Positions 21,428 to 30,515 of a DNA stretch of 64,000 bases are shown piece by piece. Location of the stretch: assembly GCF_900103615.1 (NCBI RefSeq), contig NZ_FNGW01000009.1, forward strand, positions 51,678 to 115,677. Direction: 5' to 3'. The notes beneath the pieces were generated by a model. That model had not been told where the DNA came from, did not search any database, and saw only the letters and a program-made list of their open reading frames with translations. The DNA comes from Romboutsia lituseburensis DSM 797 (GTDB lineage Bacteria; Bacillota; Clostridia; Peptostreptococcales; Peptostreptococcaceae). The stretch's first letter is position 1. Every line of letters begins with the position of its first letter. The position numbers and the translations under genes were made by a program.

Positions 21428-21709
21428 ATTATAATTAATTTAAAATAACTTTAATATCAACATTAGGTAAAAAAATCCACATAATACATAAAAAAATAAA
21501 ATAATTTTATGAAAATAGGTTAAAAATAGATTGAAAGATACAAAAATAAATATAAATACGAACTTTAATTTAAAAAAATAATAAAAAGTTCAAAAAAACT
21601 ATTGTAATAAAATGTACTATATAATATAATAATCAATGTAAAGTTAACTTATGTACGAATTATTAATGAATTAAATACAAAAATAGTTTGAAAATATAAG
21701 GAGGATAAA
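21428..21709. other. AT-rich leader of permease 2 with PurBox-like pair and promoter
   Basis: No gene is seen. The stretch holds a PurBox-like inverted pair (CGAAC 21559-21563 and GTTCA 21588-21592, 24 nt between; the left site AAATACGAACTTT fits the Bacillus PurBox consensus at 12 of 13 positions). Just after it is a probable promoter, TTGTAA 21602-21607, 17-nt spacer, TATAAT 21625-21630. No purine aptamer is present here. Confidence 0.5.
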
Positions 21710-23041
21710 ATGCAAGTAACTCAACCTATGAATAAAGGTATTTTAGAGAAAGTATTTAAACTATCAGAACATAATACAAATGTTAAGACGGAAATAATAG
21801 CAGGAATAACAACATTCATGACAATGGCATATATATTAGTGGTAAATGCTAATATACTTTCAGATGCAGGTATGGATAAAAGTGCAGTATTTGCTGCAAC
21901 AGCAATAGCTGGATTTATAGGAAGTTGTGCAATGGGGTTCTTAGCTAACTATCCAATAGCACTTGCTCCAGGTATGGGACTTAATGCATTCTTTGCATAT
22001 ACAGTAGTTTTAGGAATGGGATATAGCTGGCAATTCGCATTATGTGCAGTTTTAATAGAAGGAATTATATTTATACTACTTACTCTAACTAATGTTAGAG
22101 AGAAAATAATTGATTGTATACCAGATATACTAAAACATGCAGTTACAGCAGGAATAGGACTATTTATAGCATTTATAGGATTATCAAATGCAGGTGTAGT
22201 AGTTAACGGATCGACTATATTATCATTAGGAAACTTAAAAGATCCATTAGTTTTATTAACAATATTTGGATTGTTATTAGCATCAATATTACTAGCAAAA
22301 AATGTTAAAGGAGCGTTCCTTCTAGCAATGGTAGTAGTATCAGCGATAGGTATGATAGGTGGATTGGTAGCAGCGCCAGAGGCGATAGTATCTACAGCTC
22401 CATCATTAAAACCAATATTTATGAAAGCTTTATCAGTTCCAGTGGATCAAATATTTAGTTTAGATATGGTAGTAGTAGTATTCACATTCTTATTTGTTGA
22501 TTTATTTGATACGGTAGGATGTTTAGTAGGTGTAGCATCTAAAGGAAATATGTTAGATGAAAATGGAAAATTACCAAAAGCTAAACAAGCATTATTTGCA
22601 GATGCAGTAGCAACTACAACAGGAGCACTTTTAGGAACTTCAACAGTTACAGCTTATGTTGAGAGTGCAGCTGGAATAGGAGATGGTGGGAGAACTGGTT
22701 TAACAGCAGTTACAACAGGAACACTATTCTTATTATCATTATTCTTTGCTCCAGTATTTACAGCGATACCAACACAAGCTACAGCTCCAGTATTAATATT
22801 AGTAGGAGTTATGATGGCTGGTTCTTTAACTAAGATAGATTTCTCAGATTTTACTAACGCAATACCAGCATTCTTAACATTTGCTATGATGCCATTAGCA
22901 TATAGTATAGCAGATGGAATCATATTTGGTATAATATCATTCACAGTATTAAAAATAGCTACAAATAAAAAGAAAGATATAAATATATCTTTAATAATAC
23001 TTTCGATATTATTCATTTGTAAGTTTATATTTTTAGGTTAA
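21710..23041 (+). CDS. NCS2 family (AzgA/PbuG-like) purine permease 2
   Basis: 443-aa paralog of the permease at 18926, alike over its whole length (for example NTNVKTEIIAGITTFMTMAYI and LAPGMGLNAFFAYTVV). About 12-14 membrane helices. The Ser in the first copy's APSMGIN is Gly here, as in most AzgA proteins. It has its own promoter region with a PurBox-like pair, unlike copy 1, so the two permeases are probably regulated differently. Confidence 0.9.
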   Translation: MQVTQPMNKGILEKVFKLSEHNTNVKTEIIAGITTFMTMAYILVVNANILSDAGMDKSAVFAATAIAGFIGSCAMGFLANYPIALAPGMGLNAFFAYTVVLGMGYSWQFALCAVLIEGIIFILLTLTNVREKIIDCIPDILKHAVTAGIGLFIAFIGLSNAGVVVNGSTILSLGNLKDPLVLLTIFGLLLASILLAKNVKGAFLLAMVVVSAIGMIGGLVAAPEAIVSTAPSLKPIFMKALSVPVDQIFSLDMVVVVFTFLFVDLFDTVGCLVGVASKGNMLDENGKLPKAKQALFADAVATTTGALLGTSTVTAYVESAAGIGDGGRTGLTAVTTGTLFLLSLFFAPVFTAIPTQATAPVLILVGVMMAGSLTKIDFSDFTNAIPAFLTFAMMPLAYSIADGIIFGIISFTVLKIATNKKKDINISLIILSILFICKFIFLG

Positions 23042-23056
23042 TTGTTTTAATTATAG

Positions 23057-23090
23057 AAAATCACCTTCTACGGACGAAGGTGATTTTTTT
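23057..23090 (+). terminator. Terminator after permease 2
   Basis: Arms 23057-23068 and 23076-23087 (12 bp) around the loop TACGGAC, followed by T7. Confidence 0.87.
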
Positions 23091-23126
23091 GTATAAAGAA
23101 ATTATGATTGATTTATAATTTTATTC

Positions 23127-23156
23127 ACCATTCATACCGTAAAAAGAACCATTCGA
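23127..23156. promoter_or_regulatory. Tandem LytTR-type direct repeats
   Basis: ACCATTC occurs at 23127-23133 and again at 23148-23154, exactly 21 nt apart. That is the geometry of LytTR-domain binding sites, and each 9-mer fits the published degenerate LytTR consensus in 7-8 positions. It lies about 110 nt ahead of the LytTR gene, suggesting autoregulation. Confidence 0.35.
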
Positions 23157-23261
23157 GCTAATTTTATTGAAAATTTCAAATCTTAATGATATATTCCAAA
23201 TATAAAAAATATATAACTTTTCATGTTGAAAATATCAAGGACATATAAGGGGAGAATGAAC

Positions 23262-23984
23262 ATGAATATATTTATATGTGAAGCGAATGAAGATCAAATA
23301 AAAAATACGATAAATATAATAAATAAAGTATTGAAAAAGAAAAATATAAAAGGAAAAATAAAATTAGCAACTAGTTCACCTGATAAAATCCTAGATTACA
23401 TAAATACAAATAAAGTTAGTGGAGTATACTTTATTGACATAGAATTAGGCAAAAGCATAAATGGAATATTTTTAGCTAAAAAAATAAATGAAATAGATAA
23501 AAATGCTTTAATAACAATAATAACATCATCTCCAGATAAAATGGGTCTTGTATTTGAAAATCATATAAGTGCGGTAGATTATATAGTCAAGGATTACATG
23601 GAAGGTATCTATAAAAGAATAGAAAGATGCCTAGAATTTATAGATAATAAATTGAGACAAATAGCAGAAAGTAAATGTTTAATTGTAGAAAATAGTGAAA
23701 GTATAGAAAGAGTAAACTACGATGATATAATTTTTTGTGAAACTGTTAAAAAAAGGACTATAGCACTTCATACAGATAAAAAAACTATAGAATTCAAAGG
23801 AACATTAAGAGATATTGAGGAAAAGCTAGATGATCGATTTATTAGATGTCATAAATCATATATTGCAAATAAAGAGAAGATAACAAGTATTAATAAGAAA
23901 GATAGAATTTTATTTATGGAAAATGGAAGCAAGTGTTTTGTATCAACACTTTTAATAAATAAGATAAGCAGTAATATATTTTAA
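23262..23984 (+). CDS. Orphan LytTR response regulator with altered receiver
   Basis: 240-aa AgrA-like protein: receiver domain (residues 1-125) then a LytTR domain (EFKGTLRDIEEKL ... RFIRCHKSYIANKEKI). The likely phospho-Asp is in YFIDIELG, but the N-terminal acidic cluster that binds magnesium reads CEANED where AgrA has CEDD, so phosphorylation may be weak or absent. I place the start at ATG 23262, 7 nt after GGGGAG; the upstream ATG 23223 has no site. No kinase gene is adjacent. Confidence 0.82.
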   Translation: MNIFICEANEDQIKNTINIINKVLKKKNIKGKIKLATSSPDKILDYINTNKVSGVYFIDIELGKSINGIFLAKKINEIDKNALITIITSSPDKMGLVFENHISAVDYIVKDYMEGIYKRIERCLEFIDNKLRQIAESKCLIVENSESIERVNYDDIIFCETVKKRTIALHTDKKTIEFKGTLRDIEEKLDDRFIRCHKSYIANKEKITSINKKDRILFMENGSKCFVSTLLINKISSNIF

Positions 23985-24121
23985 TAGAAGATTATATATA
24001 ATTATTATTTAAATTATTTAAAATGATGTGATAAAATCACAGAATAGTATTCCAAAAAATGTTAATATAATATTAAAGATAAATTAAATAATAATATATT
24101 AACTATTAGGAGGCAATTAAA

Positions 24122-24436
24122 ATGATAAGAGTATTAAATAATGAAAATTTTAAATCAGAAATAGAAAATTCAGATAAGGTTGTAATAGTGGACTTTTTTG
24201 CAACGTGGTGTGGTCCATGTAAAATGTTAACACCTGTATTTGAAGAGTTAAGTAATAGTATGACAGATGTAGATTTTGTAAAGGTAGATATAGATCAAAG
24301 TTTAAGGATAGCTCAAGAATATAATATAACTTCAGTACCAACTATGATGATATTTAAAAATGGTAAACCTGTAGACACTATAATGGGATTTGTGCCTAAG
24401 CAAAACATAGAAAATAAGCTTAGAATGCATTTATAA
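24122..24436 (+). CDS. trxA: Thioredoxin
   Basis: 104-aa thiol-disulfide reductase. The active site is FFATWCGPCKM, and the cis-Pro loop is ITSVPTMMIFKNG. Length and fold elements are complete. Ribosome site AGGAGG precedes ATG 24122. No thioredoxin reductase gene is next to it, so its reductant partner is encoded elsewhere. Monocistronic by context. Confidence 0.93.
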   Translation: MIRVLNNENFKSEIENSDKVVIVDFFATWCGPCKMLTPVFEELSNSMTDVDFVKVDIDQSLRIAQEYNITSVPTMMIFKNGKPVDTIMGFVPKQNIENKLRMHL

Positions 24437-24560
24437 ATATATAAATATAAAAAATAATAAACAAATATTAAAAAACAAATATTAAAAATGATAAATTTAA
24501 AAATATTCGTAATTTGAATTTCAAAACGAAACATTAATAGTTAAAAAAATAAAAAATACA

Positions 24561-24623
24561 CGTAAAAATAAATAAAACCAGCTGTTTTTATTAAAAAAAA
24601 CAGCTGGTTTTATTTATTTTACG
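24561..24623. terminator. Long hairpin terminator between trxA and purE
   Basis: Arms 24561-24589 and about 24596-24623 pair over roughly 28 bp with a single bulged A; the centre contains the palindrome CAGCTG. A and T tracts on both flanks. The 3' end overlaps the first CGAAC box before purE. The remaining bases 24437-24560 are AT-rich with no gene seen. Confidence 0.7.
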
Positions 24624-24687
24624 AACTATTTTAAAAAAGTACTTGATAAAACACGTACAATGATATAATATCTAATTATAAAGTTCG
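24618..24687 (+). promoter_or_regulatory. purE promoter with PurBox-like sites
   Basis: Candidate -35 TTGATA (24643-24648) and -10 TATAAT (24664-24669). A strong CGAAC box is at 24622-24626 (TTTTACGAACTAT). A second pair, CGTAC 24654-24658 and GTTCG 24683-24687, has the same 24-nt spacing as two other purine loci and brackets the -10. PurR control of the pur operon is established in Bacillus; here it is inferred. Confidence 0.5.
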
Positions 24688-24748
24688 AAACATACAATAC
24701 AAAAACATATATTAATATTAAAAAATATGAAATGAAAGGGAGAAAAGT

Positions 24749-25222
24749 ATGAAAGTTGCCGTAATCATGGGTTCAAAATCAGATTATCCAAAATTAGAAG
24801 ATGGAATACAATTACTAGAAAAGTTTGGAATAGAAGTTGTAGCGAGAGCGTTATCGGCTCATAGGACACCAAATCAACTTATGAATTTTATAAAAGAGAT
24901 AGAGAATGATACAGATGTAATAATAGCAGCAGCAGGAAAAGCGGCACATTTACCAGGAGTAATTGCATCTCATACGTTAATACCAGTAGTAGGTTTACCA
25001 ATAAAATCATCTACATTAGATGGATTAGATTCACTTCTTTCAATAGTACAAATGCCACCAGGTATACCAGTAGCAACTGTAACTATAGATTCAGGAATAA
25101 ACGCAGCATTAATGGCAAGTCAAATAATGAGTATAAAATATCAAGAAATAAAAGATAGTTTAATAATATACAGAAAAGAAATGGAAGAAAAAGTATTAGA
25201 AGCTGATAAAAACTTAAAATAA
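24749..25222 (+). CDS. purE: N5-carboxyaminoimidazole ribonucleotide mutase (PurE)
   Basis: 157-aa carboxylation enzyme of purine synthesis. Has VAVIMGSKSDYPKLE, the ALSAHRTP motif of class I PurE, and AAGKAAHLPGVIASHT. Class I enzymes normally use N5-CAIR made by PurK, but no purK follows; purC does. Ribosome site AAAGGGAG is upstream. First gene of an eight-gene operon ending at 35763. Confidence 0.95.
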   Translation: MKVAVIMGSKSDYPKLEDGIQLLEKFGIEVVARALSAHRTPNQLMNFIKEIENDTDVIIAAAGKAAHLPGVIASHTLIPVVGLPIKSSTLDGLDSLLSIVQMPPGIPVATVTIDSGINAALMASQIMSIKYQEIKDSLIIYRKEMEEKVLEADKNLK

Positions 25223-25255
25223 TTCGCCTACACATGGCTCAAGGGGGTAATGATG

Positions 25256-25951
25256 ATGTTACTATATGAAGGAAAAGCTAAACAAGTATATTCTACAGAG
25301 AAAGAGAATGAGTATATCGTATATTTTAAGGACGATGCAACAGCATTTAATGGAGAGAAAAAAGCAGAAATATCTTCAAAAGGTATATTAAACAACAAAA
25401 TATCTACAATAATGTTTGAAATGTTACACGAAAAACAAATCTCAACACACTTCGTAAAAAATATATCAGAAAGAGAAATGCTAGTTAAGAAAGTTGAAAT
25501 TCTGCCGCTAGAAGTAATAGTAAGAAATATAACAGCAGGTTCATTTTGTAAAAGAGTAGGAATAGAAGAAGGAATAGTATTAGATGAACCAATATTTGAA
25601 ATTTGTTATAAAAATGATGAGTATGGAGATCCAATGTTAAATGATGATCATGCAGTAGCTATGAAGTTAGCAACAAGGGATGAATTAAAGTTTTTAAGAG
25701 AAGAAACCTTAAAAATAAATGAATTAATGAAAGAATTCTTCTTAAAGATGAATTTAAAATTAGTTGATTTCAAATTAGAGTTTGGAAAAGATAGTGAAGG
25801 AAATATAATTTTAGCAGATGAAATATCTCCAGACACTTGTAGACTTTGGGATGTAGATACAAATGAAAAATTAGATAAAGATAGATTTAGAAGAGATTTA
25901 GGTGACCTTGTAAAGGGCTATGAAGAAGTTCTTTCAAGAATAAGTAACTAG
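25256..25951 (+). CDS. purC: SAICAR synthetase
   Basis: 231-aa ligase adding aspartate to CAIR. LLYEGKAKQVYST is the ATP-binding start, and DEISPDTCRLWD is the family signature. Three consecutive ATG codons (25250, 25253, 25256) follow AAGGGGG; I prefer 25256 for spacing (8 nt), but 25253 is possible. Located 33 nt after purE and 10 nt before purF, in the same operon. Confidence 0.94.
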   Translation: MLLYEGKAKQVYSTEKENEYIVYFKDDATAFNGEKKAEISSKGILNNKISTIMFEMLHEKQISTHFVKNISEREMLVKKVEILPLEVIVRNITAGSFCKRVGIEEGIVLDEPIFEICYKNDEYGDPMLNDDHAVAMKLATRDELKFLREETLKINELMKEFFLKMNLKLVDFKLEFGKDSEGNIILADEISPDTCRLWDVDTNEKLDKDRFRRDLGDLVKGYEEVLSRISN

Positions 25952-25961
25952 GGGGATTCTT

Positions 25962-27329
25962 ATGTGCGGAGTTGTAGGTATATATTCAAATAAAAATATA
26001 TCTAAAGAGTTATATTATTCTTTATATTCTATGCAACACAGAGGTCAAGAAAGCTGTGGAATGGCTATAGTAGATGGAAAACACATAAACTACAGAAAAG
26101 ATATGGGATTAGTTGGAGATGTGTTTAAGGAAGAAGAGTTAAGCAAGTTAGAAGGTAATATGGGTATAGGACATGTTAGATATTCTACAGCGGGTGGAAG
26201 TCATTTAGCCAATTGCCAACCACTGGTAGGTAGCTGTAGAAAAAGAGAGATTGCATTAGCTCATAACGGAAATTTAGTGAATGCAAATTATTTAAGAGAT
26301 ATGTTAGAAGAAGATGGATATATGTTTCAGGCTAACTCAGATACAGAGGTTATATTATATATATTAGCTAGATATTATAAGGGTGACATAATAGAAAGTT
26401 TAAAGATGACTATGGACTATATAAAAGGAGCATATTCACTGGTAATAATGAGTGAAGATGAACTTGTTGGAGTAAGGGATCCTCATGGTTTTAGACCACT
26501 TAAATTAGGTAAGAAAGATGATGAATTTATATTTGCTTCTGAAGATTGTGCAATAGATATATTAGGTGGAGAAGTTATAAGAGATGTTGAGCCAGGTGAA
26601 ATAATAGTTATAAAAAATGGTGAAATGAAATCTTATTTTTACTCTGAAAATTATAAAGAAGTTAAAAAAAGTTGTATATTTGAGCATATTTATTTTGCTA
26701 GAAATGATGCAAATATAGATAATGTAAATGTTTATGATTTTAGAATAAAGTGTGGAGAAATATTAGCAAAAAATGATGACATAAAAGCAGATATAGTTGT
26801 TCCAGTTCCAGATTCAGGATGGGCAGGAGCTATAGGATATTCTAACGAGAGTAAATTACCGATTAGTGAAGGATTAGTTAAAAATAGATATGTAGGGAGA
26901 ACTTTTATAAAGCCAACTCAAGAAGAAAGAGAGATGGGCGTTAAAATAAAATTAAATCCTTTAACTAGTGTCGTAAAAGGAAAATCAGTAGTTTTAGTAG
27001 ATGATTCTGTAGTAAGAGGAACTACTTCAAAGTTGATTATACAGTCATTAAGAGAGGCGGGAGCAAGTGAAATTCACTTAAGAATAACATCTCCTCCAGT
27101 TAAGTTTTCGTGTTATTACGGAATAGACACACCTAATAGATCTAAACTTATAGCATCACAAAATAGTTTAGAAGAGATAAGAGAATATATAGGATGTGAT
27201 ACTTTAGAATTTTTAGATATAGATGGAATGATAGAAGCAACACAAGGAAAATCAACATTTTGTAAAGCTTGCTTTGATGGAAATTATCCAGTAAAAAAAA
27301 TAGATAAGGAGGAGCTACTTTCATGTTAA
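25962..27329 (+). CDS. purF: Amidophosphoribosyltransferase
   Basis: 455-aa first enzyme of purine synthesis (PRPP plus glutamine to phosphoribosylamine). It begins MCGVVGIYS, so the catalytic Cys follows Met directly and there is no propeptide, unlike the Bacillus enzyme. The PRPP loop is VVLVDDSVVRGTTS. Cysteines matching the 4Fe-4S ligands are present: KSCIFEHIYFARND, FSCYYGIDTP and FCKACFDGNYPV, so the oxygen-sensitive cluster type is likely. Overlaps purM by 7 nt. Confidence 0.95.
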   Translation: MCGVVGIYSNKNISKELYYSLYSMQHRGQESCGMAIVDGKHINYRKDMGLVGDVFKEEELSKLEGNMGIGHVRYSTAGGSHLANCQPLVGSCRKREIALAHNGNLVNANYLRDMLEEDGYMFQANSDTEVILYILARYYKGDIIESLKMTMDYIKGAYSLVIMSEDELVGVRDPHGFRPLKLGKKDDEFIFASEDCAIDILGGEVIRDVEPGEIIVIKNGEMKSYFYSENYKEVKKSCIFEHIYFARNDANIDNVNVYDFRIKCGEILAKNDDIKADIVVPVPDSGWAGAIGYSNESKLPISEGLVKNRYVGRTFIKPTQEEREMGVKIKLNPLTSVVKGKSVVLVDDSVVRGTTSKLIIQSLREAGASEIHLRITSPPVKFSCYYGIDTPNRSKLIASQNSLEEIREYIGCDTLEFLDIDGMIEATQGKSTFCKACFDGNYPVKKIDKEELLSC

Positions 27330-28393
27330 CTTACAAACAGTCAGGAGTAGATATAGATGAAGGGAATAGAGCTGTAGATCTTATAAAAGGAAAAATAAAA
27401 TCTACTTATGACAATAACGTAATAGGAGATTTAGGAAATTTTAGTGGATTGTATAGCTTAAAAGACTTTACAAGTATGAAAGAGCCGGTATTACTTTCAT
27501 CTACGGATGGAGTTGGTACAAAGTTAAAGTTAGCTCAAATGATGGATAAACATGATACAGTTGGTATAGATTTAGTTGCAATGTGTGTAAATGATTTAAT
27601 ATGCCAGGGAGCTAAACCATTATTTTTCTTAGACTATATAGCTACAGGTAATTTAGTTGCAGAACAAGTGGAACAAATAGTTGGTGGTATTGCAGATGGT
27701 TGCAAAATGGCAGAGTGTGCACTTATAGGTGGAGAAACTGCTGAGATGCCAGGTATGTACTCTGATGATGAATATGATTTAGCTGGATTTTCTGTAGGAA
27801 TAGCAGATAAAGAAAAAATAGTATCTGGTCAAAATGTTAAATGCGGTGATGTTTTAATAGGTATATCATCAAGTGGAGTTCATAGTAATGGATATTCATT
27901 TATAAGAAAAATATTTTTAGACACATATAACTACAAGTTAGATCAATATATTGAAGAATTAGGAATGACATTAGGAGAAGCACTTTTAACTCCTACTAAA
28001 ATATACGTTAAATTAGTATTAGAACTAATGAAACATCATGAAATAAAAGCAATAGCTCATATAACAGGTGGTGGAGTGATAGAGAATATACCAAGAGTTA
28101 TACCTAAAGGTTTAGGAATAGACATAAATAAAAATTCTTGGGATAAGCCAGCTATATTTAACATGATAGAAGGATTCAATGCAATAGATGAAAGAGAACT
28201 TCATAAGAGCTTTAATATGGGTATTGGTTTAGTTTTAATAGTTAATAAAGAAGATGCTGCAAATGTGTCAAACTTTATAAACAACAGAGAAAATGATATA
28301 AGTATAGATTCTAAATATGATGAATTATTAAAAGATAAGGCTTATATAATTGGAAATGTAGTAGATACACATGAAGGAGTAAATTTATGTTAA
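27323..28393 (+). CDS. purM: AIR synthetase (phosphoribosylformylglycinamidine cyclo-ligase)
   Basis: 356-aa ATP-dependent cyclase closing the imidazole ring. Family segments: LLSSTDGVGTKLKLAQ, CVNDLICQGAKPLFFLDY, GGETAEMPGMYSDDEYDLAGFSVG and the C-terminal FNMGIGLVLIV. Start ATG 27323 lies in the end of purF, with GGAGGAG 9-10 nt upstream. Overlaps purN by 7 nt. Confidence 0.96.
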   Translation: MLTYKQSGVDIDEGNRAVDLIKGKIKSTYDNNVIGDLGNFSGLYSLKDFTSMKEPVLLSSTDGVGTKLKLAQMMDKHDTVGIDLVAMCVNDLICQGAKPLFFLDYIATGNLVAEQVEQIVGGIADGCKMAECALIGGETAEMPGMYSDDEYDLAGFSVGIADKEKIVSGQNVKCGDVLIGISSSGVHSNGYSFIRKIFLDTYNYKLDQYIEELGMTLGEALLTPTKIYVKLVLELMKHHEIKAIAHITGGGVIENIPRVIPKGLGIDINKNSWDKPAIFNMIEGFNAIDERELHKSFNMGIGLVLIVNKEDAANVSNFINNRENDISIDSKYDELLKDKAYIIGNVVDTHEGVNLC

Positions 28394-28980
28394 ACATTGG
28401 AGTTTTAGTATCTGGTGGAGGAACAAATTTACAGGCTATTATAGATGGGACTAAGTTTGGTGGTATTAAAGGCGATATAAAAGTAGTTATATCAAATAAA
28501 GAAGATACTTATGCACTAGAAAGAGCCAAACATAATAATATTGAAGCTGTATATGAAACGGATGAAGATAGGGTTATACAAATATTAAAAAATCATAAAG
28601 TGGATTTAGTAGTTTTAGCAGGATATTTAAAGATAATAAGTCCTAAATTTGTAGAATCTTTTAGGGAGAAGATAATAAATATTCATCCATCATTAATACC
28701 TTCATTTTGTGGAGAAGGATATTATGGAGAAAAAGTGCATCAAGCTGTTATAGACTATGGAGTTAAAGTAACAGGTGCTACAGTTCACTTCGTAGATGAA
28801 AAAGCCGATAATGGACCTATAATAATGCAAGATACAGTAGATGTAAATCACGATGATGATGCAAAATCAGTAGCTAAAAAAGTACTAGAAGTTGAACATA
28901 AAATATTAAATGAAAGTATAAAACTATTTTGTGAAAATAAATTAAGTATTCAAGGTAGGAGAGTGTTTATAAATGAGTAA
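28387..28980 (+). CDS. purN: GAR transformylase (formyl-THF dependent)
   Basis: 197-aa enzyme transferring a formyl group to GAR. Starts IGVLVSGGGTNLQAI; the catalytic Asn-His pair is in INIHPSLIPSF and the Asp in VDEKADNGPII. Both ends overlap neighbours (7 nt with purM, 8 nt with purH), showing tight coupling. No formate-dependent PurT is seen in the window. Confidence 0.96.
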   Translation: MLNIGVLVSGGGTNLQAIIDGTKFGGIKGDIKVVISNKEDTYALERAKHNNIEAVYETDEDRVIQILKNHKVDLVVLAGYLKIISPKFVESFREKIINIHPSLIPSFCGEGYYGEKVHQAVIDYGVKVTGATVHFVDEKADNGPIIMQDTVDVNHDDDAKSVAKKVLEVEHKILNESIKLFCENKLSIQGRRVFINE

Positions 28981-30505
28981 AAGAGCATTAATAAGTGTGA
29001 CAGACAAAAGTGGAGTAGTAGAATTTGCTAGAGAATTAAATAATCTAGGATATGAAGTTATATCTACAGGAAATACATTCAAAACACTAAAAGAAAATGG
29101 AATAAATGCAATAACTATAGATGAGGTTACTAAGTTTCCAGAAATGCTAGATGGAAGAGTTAAAACATTAAATCCATATATACATGGAGGAATACTTTTT
29201 AAAAGAGATAATTTATCTCATGTAGAGACAGTTAATGAGCATAATATAGGAGCTATAGATTTAGTAGTAGTAAATTTATATGATTTTGAAGGTACACTAA
29301 AAAGTGGAAAAGGTCACGATATCGTGATAGAAAACATAGATATAGGTGGACCATCTATGATACGTTCAGCAGCTAAAAACTATAAGGATGTAACAGTTAT
29401 AGTTGATGTAAATGACTATGATATGGTAATAGAGAAACTAAAAAATAATGATTTAAATTTAGAAGATAGAAAAAATTTAGCTTACAAAGCATTCTCAACT
29501 ACAGCAAGATATGATGCACTTATATCAACTTACTTTGCAGGCGAAGTAGGGGACAGCTATCCAGAGATACTTAATTTAACATTCCAAAAAGAGCAAACCT
29601 TAAGATATGGAGAAAATCCTCATCAAAATGGAGTTTTATATGCTCAGCCAAATGCAAAAAATCCAATATTAAACTATGAACAATTAAATGGAAAAGAACT
29701 TTCTTTCAACAACTTAAATGATTTACATGGATGCTTAGAAGTTATGAGAGAATTTAAAGATAGCAAAGAAGTCGTTTCAGTAGCTATAAAACATACAAAT
29801 CCTTGTGGAGTAGGATTAGGTAAAAGTACTTTTGAAGCTTACTCGAAATGTTATGAGGCAGACAAGGTATCAATATTTGGGGGAATAGTAGGTATAACAT
29901 CAACTGTTGATAAAGAAACAGCTCAAAAGATGAATGAAATATTCTTAGAAATAGTAGTAGCTTATGACTATACAGAAGAAGCTTTAGAAGTATTAAGACA
30001 AAAGAAAAATCTAAGGGTACTAAAACTTGCTAGAATAGAAAAAAGCTTACAACCTTATGACATGAAATATTTAGATGGTAAATTATTAATTCAAGATAAA
30101 AATAATGCTTTAAGTGATAAGTGCGATATAGTTACAACAATAAGACCTAAAGAAGAACAGCTTAAGGATATGGAATTTGGTATGAAAGTAGTTAAAAATA
30201 TGAAATCAAATGCCATAGCAATAGTAAAGGAAGGTCAAACTCTAGCATTAGGATGTGGTCAAACTTCAAGAATCTGGGCATTAAAAAATGCATTAGAAAA
30301 TAATAAAGACAAAGACTTCAAAGGTGCTGTATTAGCATCAGATGCATTCTTCCCATTTAGTGATTGTGTAGAACTTGCTCATGAATATGGAATAGATGCA
30401 GTTGTTCAACCTGGTGGTTCTATGAATGATAAAGACTCAATAGAAGCTTGTGATAAAAATAATATGACTATGGTGTTTACAGGAATAAGACATTTTAAGC
30501 ACTAG
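28973..30505 (+). CDS. purH: Bifunctional AICAR transformylase/IMP cyclohydrolase
   Basis: 510-aa enzyme for the last two steps to IMP. N-terminal cyclohydrolase domain: ALISVTDKSGVVEFA, LDGRVKTLNPYIHGGIL. C-terminal transformylase: LRYGENPHQNGVLY, AIKHTNPCGVGLG, SDAFFPFSDCVELA, and the usual ending TGIRHFKH. Full length. Ribosome site TAGGAGAG lies inside the end of purN. Confidence 0.97.
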   Translation: MSKRALISVTDKSGVVEFARELNNLGYEVISTGNTFKTLKENGINAITIDEVTKFPEMLDGRVKTLNPYIHGGILFKRDNLSHVETVNEHNIGAIDLVVVNLYDFEGTLKSGKGHDIVIENIDIGGPSMIRSAAKNYKDVTVIVDVNDYDMVIEKLKNNDLNLEDRKNLAYKAFSTTARYDALISTYFAGEVGDSYPEILNLTFQKEQTLRYGENPHQNGVLYAQPNAKNPILNYEQLNGKELSFNNLNDLHGCLEVMREFKDSKEVVSVAIKHTNPCGVGLGKSTFEAYSKCYEADKVSIFGGIVGITSTVDKETAQKMNEIFLEIVVAYDYTEEALEVLRQKKNLRVLKLARIEKSLQPYDMKYLDGKLLIQDKNNALSDKCDIVTTIRPKEEQLKDMEFGMKVVKNMKSNAIAIVKEGQTLALGCGQTSRIWALKNALENNKDKDFKGAVLASDAFFPFSDCVELAHEYGIDAVVQPGGSMNDKDSIEACDKNNMTMVFTGIRHFKH

Positions 30506-30515
30506 GGGGTAAATT

